The position numbers and the translations under genes are program-made. From contig NZ_MUNX01000034.1 of assembly GCF_002001005.1 (NCBI RefSeq), positions 1 through 40,140 on the forward strand: DNA of 40,140 nucleotides, given 5' to 3'. Every line of letters starts with the position of its first letter. Position 1 is the stretch's first letter. Source of the stretch: Flavobacterium sp. A45. GTDB taxonomy: Bacteria > Bacteroidota > Bacteroidia > Flavobacteriales > Flavobacteriaceae. Under the pieces are notes generated by a model. It was not told the DNA's origin. It ran no database searches and saw only the letters and a program-made list of their open reading frames with translations. Positions 34,031 to 40,140 of this stretch are shown here, piece after piece.

Positions 34031-34060
34031 AATCTAAAAACTATATCCTATTTTTGTATT

Positions 34061-34068
34061 CAAAACTA
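34061..34068 (-). promoter_or_regulatory. Candidate -7 element (TAGTTTTG) of the aldolase gene
   Basis: Exact TAnnTTTG on the minus strand 30 nt before the ATG; no TTG at the right distance upstream. Confidence 0.4.
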
Positions 34069-34080
34069 GTAAAATTATTA

Positions 34081-34147
34081 GGAGCTATTCCTGCTATTCG
34101 TTGCAATCCACGCCCAAAAGCGTGGGATTTCCACTGCTATCAGGGCT
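34081..34147. repeat. Structured intergenic repeat, copy B
   Basis: Hairpin CCACGC (34108-34113) with GCGTGG (34120-34125) and loop CCAAAA, extended by AAT/ATT with one bulged G. It is flanked by AATCC on the left and GGGAT then TCCACTGCTATCA (34130-34142) on the right, matching copy A at 5081-5203 in end sequence and in the loop CCAAAA. The CTGCTAT unit occurs three times in the region (near 34091, 34133 and 34151, the last as CTGCTAA). It lies between the aldolase and prfB. Confidence 0.65.
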
Positions 34148-34192
34148 AATACTGCTAACCCAATAATTTTCGACACAAAACTACTATAATTT

Positions 34193-35291
34193 ATGACAAC
34201 TACCGAACAAATAAAAGGTATTGTAGAACGCCTTGGTGCGTTGAGGAGGTATCTTTGACGTTGATGCCAAGCTTATCGAAATTGCCAACGAAGAAGAGAA
34301 AACCTTTGCCCCTGACTTTTGGAATAACGCCAAAGAGGCCGAAATTCTTGTAAAAAACCTTAGAAGCAAAAAGAAATGGATAGAAGATTACAACAAGGCT
34401 GTTGAGATGACAGACGAGTTGCAGCTTGCTTATGATTTCTACAAAGAAGGGGAGCTAACTCCCGAAGAATTAGACGATCAGTACAATTCAACTCAAGCAC
34501 ATATTGAAGCGATAGAATTCAAAAACATGCTTTCGGAAGAAGGTGATAGTTTGAGTGCCGTACTTCAAATTACAGCCGGAGCTGGTGGTACCGAAAGTTG
34601 CGATTGGGCCGAAATGCTCATGCGAATGTACATGATGTGGGCCGAAAAAGAAGGCTACAAAATAAGGGAACTGAATTTTCAAAAAGGAGATGCTGCGGGA
34701 ATAAAAACGGTAACTCTTGAAATTGAAGGAGATTATTCTTTTGGATATCTAAAAGGTGAAAATGGCGTACACCGATTGGTGCGTATTTCCCCTTTTGACA
34801 GTAACGCCAAAAGACATACTTCGTTTGCCTCGGTTTATGTCTATCCGCTTGTTGACGACACCATTGAGATTGAAATCAACCCTGCCGATATCGAAATCGT
34901 AACTGCACGTTCCAGTGGTGCTGGAGGTCAAAACGTAAACAAGGTAGAAACCAAAGTTCAATTGACCCACAAACCAACCGGAATTCAGATTCAGTGTTCA
35001 GAAACCCGTTCGCAGCACGACAATAGAAACCGTGCAATGCAAATGTTACGTTCTCAATTGTATGAAATTGAGCTTAAAAAACAGCAGGAACAACGCTCTG
35101 ACATAGAAGCAGGCAAAATGAAAATCGAATGGGGATCTCAAATACGTAATTACGTAATGCAGCCTTATAAACTCGTTAAAGACGTTCGAACAGGACAGGA
35201 AACCAGCGACGTTGACAGCGTAATGAACGGAAACATTGACGGATTCCTAAAGGCTTACCTAATGATGATGGGACAGCGTGAAGAGGAATAG
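34193..35291 (+). CDS. prfB: Peptide chain release factor 2, with programmed +1 frameshift
   Basis: 365 residues after a programmed frameshift. The first 21 codons start at ATG 34193 and end at CTT; the UGA stop at 34256-34258 is followed by C. The internal Shine-Dalgarno-like AGGAGG at 34244-34249 precedes UAU-CUU-UGA-C, as in E. coli. Shifting +1 after CTT continues from GAC at 34257 in frame to TAG 35291. RF2 hallmarks follow: SPF tripeptide ([13 protein letters not shown]) for UGA/UAA recognition and the GGQ motif ([11 protein letters not shown]) for peptidyl-tRNA hydrolysis. A simple ORF caller would start at an internal ATG (34407) and lose the N terminus. RF2 autoregulates by starving this site. 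Ends before the hairpin at 35317-35349. Confidence 0.96.
34244..34259 (+). promoter_or_regulatory. prfB: prfB programmed +1 frameshift site
   Basis: AGGAGG-TAT-CTT-TGA-C: internal SD-like hexamer three nucleotides upstream of the CUU slippery codon and a weak-context UGA-C. This is the standard RF2 autoregulatory cassette: low RF2 gives a pause at UGA and shift to GAC. Confidence 0.96.
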
Positions 35292-35316
35292 CATTTAACA
35301 AACAATCTTATACTCA

Positions 35317-35355
35317 AAAATGCCTTTCAAAGATTTTGAAAGGCATTTTCTTTTG
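35317..35355 (+). terminator. Bidirectional terminator between prfB and pldA
   Basis: AAAATGCCTTTCAA (35317-35330) pairs with TTGAAAGGCATTTT (35336-35349), plus an A-T closing pair and 3-nt loop, then C-TTTTG-TTTTT. On the minus strand it is preceded by As, so it can serve the convergent phospholipase gene too. Confidence 0.88.
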
Positions 35356-35371
35356 TTTTTAAAGTAATACA

Positions 35372-36286
35372 CTATTGCCATTCAATCAATGAAACCCCAA
35401 CACCCACAGTAGTTTGATTGTGGTTATAATCAATCAATGAGTTTCCATAACCGTGAGAAACCTGCAAATAGCCTCTTAGATTTCCTTTTATGGGATATGC
35501 CCAGGAAAAAGTAGAACTACCTCTCATATTTCCTTCTAAATTAAAATTATGACTTCCAATAAAAGTAAGAACACTTTTATTTTTTGTATAAATAACATTT
35601 ACATCAGCATTTCCAATATAGCTTGAAATATCAGGATTATCTCCTTTAGATTCTGGGATTACATACCAAGGTCTGATGTAGATATTCCAATTTTTTCTTT
35701 CGAAACCGGTCATCAAAATAACTCTGTTCCAACTTCTGGTATTAGGATAGCTTTTTCCGTTTGATTCGTGATTGAATGACATACCAATCATTCTGGTTTT
35801 AAATCCCAATACTTTAAACTTAACTGGAAAGTTAAGAATAATTTCAGGTTCATAATTAATTTCCCTGAATGGGCGAGATAATTCTGTATTATAAATTTGC
35901 CAATGCGAAATTTGGGTATAAGCAACCCACAAATCTGCATGTCCCCATAAAAAACCCTGTAGAATTTTAGTTTTAAAACTCAACTGAAATTTCATCTCCA
36001 CAACATCATAGTCAACCTTCGCTGGCGGAATATATTCTGGCGAAGTATTTCCCGAATGCGGTTGCTCATTTGGATTATTGGACCAGACAAAAGGTAAAAC
36101 ATAAATGGCTTTATATGGAGTAACTAAAAAAGTTCCCCTTGCCGCAGTCGAGTCTAGTTCCCAACGGGCAACCATGGTTTTAAGTTCTACCTTATCATTA
36201 AACAATGCTTGAACTTGAGCATTTGAAGATGAAACAAAAAAAAGGAAAAAAAATATAAATGAAGATAATTTTACAGTTGACACCAC
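35372..36286 (-). CDS. pldA: Outer membrane phospholipase A (OMPLA)
   Basis: 304 residues. Signal peptide ending NAQ (about 24). The OMPLA catalytic triad is visible with the right spacing: H173 and S175 in FNHESNG, and N187 in SWNRV, twelve residues after the serine as in E. coli (H142, S144, N156). Twelve-strand beta-barrel character is shown by alternating segments in 90-300 and a terminal aromatic-ending strand (VGVSLIEWQ). The enzyme hydrolyses phospholipids in the outer leaflet when membrane asymmetry is lost. Divergent from the GT35 gene, with a TAATTTTG box at 36304-36311. Confidence 0.92.
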   Translation of the reverse strand: MVSTVKLSSFIFFFLFFVSSSNAQVQALFNDKVELKTMVARWELDSTAARGTFLVTPYKAIYVLPFVWSNNPNEQPHSGNTSPEYIPPAKVDYDVVEMKFQLSFKTKILQGFLWGHADLWVAYTQISHWQIYNTELSRPFREINYEPEIILNFPVKFKVLGFKTRMIGMSFNHESNGKSYPNTRSWNRVILMTGFERKNWNIYIRPWYVIPESKGDNPDISSYIGNADVNVIYTKNKSVLTFIGSHNFNLEGNMRGSSTFSWAYPIKGNLRGYLQVSHGYGNSLIDYNHNQTTVGVGVSLIEWQ

Positions 36287-36303
36287 AGCTTTTTAATTTT
36301 GAA

Positions 36304-36311
36304 CAAAATTA
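36304..36311 (-). promoter_or_regulatory. Candidate -7 element (TAATTTTG) of pldA
   Basis: Exact consensus on the minus strand, 17 nt before the ATG; -33 element not evident. Confidence 0.4.
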
Positions 36312-36573
36312 GATCCAGAATAAACTGTTACAGTTATACATTTCGTTTTAAAACTTATATAATTTACGTTTTGCATTAAAACTTTATAACTCACAAAAAG
36401 CAATTAAGAATAATTTAAAAAATCAGGATATAAATCGACTCATATTATAAAAAAAAACTCTTTCTACATTTATTACAACATCGCTCAAACGTTATCGTTC
36501 AAAAAACTGATAAATAACACATTACAAGTAAAACATATAACCTTTTAAAAACCAATTTCACAAACAAATTATT

Positions 36574-36581
36574 TAAATTTG
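36574..36581 (+). promoter_or_regulatory. Candidate -7 element (TAAATTTG) of the GT35 gene
   Basis: Exact consensus, 31 nt before ATG 36613; no TTG at 17-23 nt upstream. Confidence 0.4.
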
Positions 36582-36612
36582 TTAGGTAACTAACTTTAAA
36601 ATCTATACAAAT

Positions 36613-38277
36613 ATGAGTAAGAGTTTACCCGAAAAATACAGACATCCCTACGCATTTGATAAAAAATACAAAAAATCGGCCGTTTACTTCTCCATGGAAT
36701 TTGCAATCGATCAATGCCTAAAAATTTATTCTGGGGGATTAGGTTTTTTGGCAGGATCACAAATGCGTAGTGCCTATGATTTGAAACAAAACTTAATTGG
36801 AATTGGAATTTTATGGAAAAAAGGATATTATGACCAATACCTAAAAGAAGATCTTTCGATGGGTTCGCTTTTTAGGGAGAAGAACTACAGCTTCCTTGAA
36901 GACACCAACATACGATTCACCATAAAAATAAATAATCACGATGTTTGGATTAGAGCTTATTTCTTAAAACCGGAAATCTTCGGAACAGTACCTATGTTTT
37001 TTCTTTCAACAGATTTACCTGAAAATGATTATCTAGCCAAATCAACAACATTCAGGCTATACGATTCTGATCCAAGTGCCAAAATAGCCCAAACAATGGT
37101 TTTAGGATTAGGCGGAGCCAAATTACTGGACGCTTTGGACTATGAACCTGATATCTATCATTTAAATGAAGCTCATGCCGTTTCTTCTGTTTTTCATTTG
37201 TATAACAAATACAAAAGCGTTGAGAAAATCAAAGAAAAAATGGTTTTTACTACCCACACTCCCGAAGAAGCCGGAAATGAAAAACACGATATTTATTTAC
37301 TTGAAAATTTAAGTTTTTTTGACGGCATACCGCTAGAAACGGTCAGAGAAATAACAGGCATTCAGGATAACACTTTCAACCATTCCCTAGTAGCATTACG
37401 ATTGAGCCATAAAGCAAATGGAGTATCAAAATTGCATAGTGAAGTTTCTAGAGACATGTGGAAAGATTTCAGCGGAATTTGCCCAATAACACATATTACC
37501 AATGCTCAAAACAAAAAATATTGGGTTGACCCATGGCTAGATGATGCGCATGCAAGCAAAGACCGAGAAGAATTAATTAATCGAAAAAAGAGACTTAAAA
37601 CCAAGCTTTTTGAAGTTGTAGCCGATCAAACCGGAAAAATATTTGATCCTGAAGTTCTTACTATTGTATGGGCAAGACGATTTGCCGATTACAAAAGACC
37701 AGATTTAATCACTAGAAATATTGAAAAATTCAGAAGTCTAATGACAGACACCAAAAGACCAATTCAAATTATTTTTGCAGGAAAACCATACCCTACTGAC
37801 TATGGAGCCATTCACAATTTTGACAATCTTTCACACATTAGCAAAGAATTCAAAAATATGGCAGTACTTATCGGTCATGAATTAAAATTATCCCGCCAAT
37901 TAAAAAAAGGATCCGATGTTTGGCTAAACAATCCAAGAGTAACCCGAGAAGCTTCTGGAACATCTGGAGTAACTGCTGCAATGAATGGATCTATTAATTT
38001 TTCGACCAATGACGGATGGGTTCGCGAATTCAAAGATTTAAATGAAACCAAAAATTCATTTGTGCTACCAATTGTTGATCACAACATTCCAACCTATCAA
38101 CAAGACCAAATGGATTTAGACAATTTATACCGAATGCTTGAAGAGGAAATATTGCCTCTATATTATGATACTCCAGACGAATGGTGGGATTTGGTTGAAA
38201 CCAGCATGAAACAAATTGTACCTTTCTTTGATTCAGCTCGAATGGTCGATGAATATTATACGAAAATGTACAATTAA
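36613..38277 (+). CDS. GT35 alpha-glucan phosphorylase-like protein lacking the PLP lysine
   Basis: 554 residues, short alpha-glucan phosphorylase family (GT35). Recognisable: YFSMEFAIDQCLKIYSGGLGFLAG, HLNEAHAVSSVFHLY, TTHTPEEAG, GVSKLHSEVSRDMW, VWARRFADYKRP, FAGKPYPTD and TREASGTSGVTAAMNGSINFSTNDGW. In active enzymes the last motif reads SGTSGMKAAMNG, where K carries the PLP Schiff base; here residue 454 is T, with V before it. Other changes: LAGSQMRSA for LAGDHLKSA. PLP is the acid/base group for phosphorolysis, so the protein may be a non-PLP glucosyltransferase, a regulatory relative, or inactive. The N-terminal DUF3417 domain is absent, and the frame is otherwise intact. A terminator follows (38309-38345). 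Confidence 0.88.
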   Translation: MSKSLPEKYRHPYAFDKKYKKSAVYFSMEFAIDQCLKIYSGGLGFLAGSQMRSAYDLKQNLIGIGILWKKGYYDQYLKEDLSMGSLFREKNYSFLEDTNIRFTIKINNHDVWIRAYFLKPEIFGTVPMFFLSTDLPENDYLAKSTTFRLYDSDPSAKIAQTMVLGLGGAKLLDALDYEPDIYHLNEAHAVSSVFHLYNKYKSVEKIKEKMVFTTHTPEEAGNEKHDIYLLENLSFFDGIPLETVREITGIQDNTFNHSLVALRLSHKANGVSKLHSEVSRDMWKDFSGICPITHITNAQNKKYWVDPWLDDAHASKDREELINRKKRLKTKLFEVVADQTGKIFDPEVLTIVWARRFADYKRPDLITRNIEKFRSLMTDTKRPIQIIFAGKPYPTDYGAIHNFDNLSHISKEFKNMAVLIGHELKLSRQLKKGSDVWLNNPRVTREASGTSGVTAAMNGSINFSTNDGWVREFKDLNETKNSFVLPIVDHNIPTYQQDQMDLDNLYRMLEEEILPLYYDTPDEWWDLVETSMKQIVPFFDSARMVDEYYTKMYN

Positions 38278-38308
38278 ATTCTTGATTCTAGAATTGAAAT
38301 TAATTTCT

Positions 38309-38345
38309 AAACCTCGTTATCTGGAAAAATAGCGAGGTTTTTATT
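38309..38345 (+). terminator. Terminator of the GT35 gene
   Basis: AACCTCG (38310-38316) pairs with CGAGGTT (38333-38339), extended by TTA/TAG pairs including a wobble, followed by TTTATTTTT. Confidence 0.8.
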
Positions 38346-38424
38346 TTTATATGATTTTAAAGAACATTAAATTGCTAAAAATTTAAAATTATCTATATAA
38401 ATAAAAAAATTTCAATCGTTTTCG

Positions 38425-38432
38425 TAAATTAG
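38425..38432 (+). promoter_or_regulatory. Candidate -7 element (TAAATTAG) of the carboxylase gene
   Basis: Same octamer as in front of gcvT, 30 nt before the ATG. No -33 TTG. Confidence 0.3.
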
Positions 38433-38461
38433 CGGTCGTTAAAAAAATACATTTCACACCT

Positions 38462-40090
38462 ATGGATTTAAACTTCAATAAAAACGAAGATCACAATAAA
38501 CTTTTATTGTCTGAACTCAGACAAAAATTTGCCAAAGTCAAACTTGGTGGTGGCGAAAAACGAATCGAAAAACTTCACGCCGAAGGCAAAATGACCGCTC
38601 GGGAACGTATTGATTATCTGCTGGATGAGAATGCAAAATCTATTGAGATTGGGGCTTTTGCAGGTAAAAAAATGTACGCTGAACATGGAGGATGTCCATC
38701 GGGAGGGGTGATTGTCAAAATAGGATACATCAAAGGAAAACAATGCATCGTCGTAGCCAATGACGCTACCGTAAAAGCAGGTGCCTGGTTTCCTATTACT
38801 GCAAAGAAAAACCTAAGAGCTCAAGAAATAGCAATGGAAAATCGTTTGCCTATCATCTATTTGGTTGATAGTGCTGGTGTTTATTTGCCTTTGCAAGACG
38901 AAATTTTTCCAGACAAGGAACATTTTGGACGCATCTTTAGAAACAACGCCATAATGAGCAGTATGGGAATTACTCAAATTGCAGCCGTAATGGGCAGCTG
39001 TGTTGCAGGTGGTGCCTACCTTCCCATTATGAGTGATGAAGCTCTGATTGTGGACAAAACGGGAAGTATTTTCTTGGCAGGAAGTTATTTGGTTAAAGCA
39101 GCCATTGGCGAAAGCATCGATAATGAAACCTTGGGTGGAGCAACTACACATTGTGAGATTTCTGGTGTAACGGATTACAAGGCAAAAGACGACAAAGATG
39201 CATTGGACAAAATAAAAAATATTGTCGATAAAATAGGTAATTTTGACAAAGCGGGATTCAATCGTATAAAAGCAGAAAAACCTGCTTTGGACGAAAAAGA
39301 AATCTTCGGTATTCTGCCAAAAGCCAGAAACGAACAATACGACATGATGGAAATCATCAATCGTTTGGTAGACAATTCAGAGTTTGAAGCTTACAAAGAA
39401 GGTTACGGCCAATCACTTATTACAGGCTATGCCAGAATTGATGGTTGGGCCGTGGGAATTGTCGCCAATCAAAGAAAAGTAGTTAAAACAACCAAAGGCG
39501 AGATGCAATTTGGCGGAGTAATCTATTCGGATTCGGCAGATAAAGCAACCCGTTTTATTGCCAATTGCAATCAAAAGAAAATTCCATTGGTTTTTGTTCA
39601 GGATGTTACTGGTTTTATGGTTGGTTCCAAATCCGAACATGGTGGCATTATAAAAGACGGTGCCAAAATGGTAAACGCAGTTTCCAATTCAGTAGTACCA
39701 AAATTCACTGTCGTAGTAGGAAATTCGTATGGCGCAGGAAATTATGCCATGTGTGGCAAAGCATTCGATCCTCGATTAATCTTTGCTTGGCCAAGTGCCG
39801 AACTCGCTGTAATGGGGGGAACACAAGCCGCAAAAGTACTGGCCCAAATTGAAGCTTCTTCTCTAAAAGGAAAAGGAGAAATTGTGGATGAAGCTAAAGA
39901 AGCCGAATTATTTGCTAAAATTAAAGCCCGTTATGACGAACAAGTCTCTCCTTATTATGCTGCGGCCCATTTGTGGACAGACGCTATTATTGACCCGCTG
40001 GAAACCAGAACTTGGATTTCTATGGGGATCGAAGCTGCTAACCACTCACCTATTGAAAAGAAATTTAATTTGGGTGTGATTCAAGTATAA
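38462..40090 (+). CDS. Acyl-CoA carboxylase carboxyltransferase (beta) subunit, MCC-like
   Basis: 542 residues, biotin-dependent carboxyltransferase with N and C crotonase-like halves. Seen: GKMTARERIDYLLD, NDATVKAGAWFPITAKKNLRAQEIA, DSAGVYLPLQDEIFPDKEHFGRIFRNNAIMSSMGI, GSCVAGGAYLPIMSDEALIV (first oxyanion loop), then VAGGIIKDGAKM-type GGIIKDGAKMVNAVSNSVVPKFTVVVGNSYGAGNYAMCGKAFDPRLIFAWPSA (second loop). The FPDxEHFGRIF and GNSYGAGNYAMCGKA segments resemble methylcrotonyl-CoA carboxylase beta (leucine breakdown) more than PccB. Substrate is inference; geranyl-CoA and propionyl-CoA remain possible. The alpha (biotin carboxylase) gene is not in the window. Complete; 50 nt remain to the window end. 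Confidence 0.9.
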   Translation: MDLNFNKNEDHNKLLLSELRQKFAKVKLGGGEKRIEKLHAEGKMTARERIDYLLDENAKSIEIGAFAGKKMYAEHGGCPSGGVIVKIGYIKGKQCIVVANDATVKAGAWFPITAKKNLRAQEIAMENRLPIIYLVDSAGVYLPLQDEIFPDKEHFGRIFRNNAIMSSMGITQIAAVMGSCVAGGAYLPIMSDEALIVDKTGSIFLAGSYLVKAAIGESIDNETLGGATTHCEISGVTDYKAKDDKDALDKIKNIVDKIGNFDKAGFNRIKAEKPALDEKEIFGILPKARNEQYDMMEIINRLVDNSEFEAYKEGYGQSLITGYARIDGWAVGIVANQRKVVKTTKGEMQFGGVIYSDSADKATRFIANCNQKKIPLVFVQDVTGFMVGSKSEHGGIIKDGAKMVNAVSNSVVPKFTVVVGNSYGAGNYAMCGKAFDPRLIFAWPSAELAVMGGTQAAKVLAQIEASSLKGKGEIVDEAKEAELFAKIKARYDEQVSPYYAAAHLWTDAIIDPLETRTWISMGIEAANHSPIEKKFNLGVIQV

Positions 40091-40140
40091 TTGAAACTAA
40101 ATTTCACGATAAATAATTCTAAAACTCCCTATTTATTGGG

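Larger units (their letters stand above)
36287..36612. other. Divergent promoter region between pldA and the GT35 gene
   Basis: 326 A+T-rich bases without a gene. Exact -7 boxes lie on both sides: TAATTTTG for pldA on the minus strand (36311-36304) and TAAATTTG for the GT35 gene on the plus strand (36574-36581). Neither has a clean -33 TTG. The plus-strand box overlaps an imperfect dyad ACAAAT...ATTTGT (36564-36582). No ncRNA or riboswitch structure seen. Confidence 0.5.

Noticed and set aside
34407..35291. Start of release factor 2 at the internal ATG 34407
   Set aside because: The N-terminal 71 residues are encoded upstream across a programmed +1 frameshift; the frame from GAC 34257 runs without stop into 34407.

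Overview
The window looks like a chromosomal segment of a Flavobacterium-like member of the Bacteroidota. The supports are: DNA that is roughly two-thirds A+T by eye; a C-terminal domain resembling the type IX secretion sorting signal; a lipoprotein carrying the GMNP-HGQPGHRCDI motif familiar from flavobacterial proteins; several promoters of the Bacteroidota form TTG-N(17-23)-TAnnTTTG; and start codons with almost no Shine-Dalgarno sequences. I saw no tRNA, rRNA, CRISPR array, insertion sequence, integrase or phage capsid gene.

Layout. 1-2.3 kb: two adjacent beta-lactamase-fold genes, one class C-like serine hydrolase and one class D beta-lactamase. 2.4-7.2 kb: a U32 (RlhA-type) rRNA/tRNA-modification protein, a small lipoprotein with a duplicated motif, a structured intergenic repeat, a DJ-1/PfpI protein close to plant DJ-1D, a GNAT acetyltransferase and an Mpo1-like membrane protein. 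7.3-12.0 kb: a compact five-gene set for a contractile injection apparatus (sheath, two tube proteins, VgrG-like spike, PAAR tip) with no ATPase, baseplate or LysM gene. 12.1-18.1 kb: an NmrA-like oxidoreductase, then a tight group of YdjM-like membrane protein, phospholipase D-like protein and P2-type (Ca2+-like) ATPase. 18.1-21.2 kb, minus strand: a TPR-transmembrane class III adenylate cyclase translationally coupled to one of two paralogous genes of unknown function.

21.4-27.7 kb, plus strand: YitT and HD-domain proteins, a DinB-like protein, gcvT, a Prc-type S41 protease and yebC. 27.8-32.3 kb, minus strand: a LamG protein with a probable T9SS tail, a CBS-like PLP enzyme and oligopeptidase B. 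32.4-36.3 kb: ebfC (ybaB), threonine aldolase, a second copy of the structured repeat, prfB with its programmed +1 frameshift intact, and outer membrane phospholipase A. 36.6-40.1 kb: a GT35 phosphorylase-like protein in which the PLP-binding lysine is replaced by threonine, and an acyl-CoA carboxylase carboxyltransferase subunit of methylcrotonyl-CoA type.

The items most worth following up are the minimal contractile-injection locus, the cyclase plus paralog pair, the PLP-less GT35 protein, and the prfB frameshift site with a strong AGGAGG in an organism that otherwise shows little use of Shine-Dalgarno pairing. Function calls rest on recognising families from the translated sequence. No database search was run.
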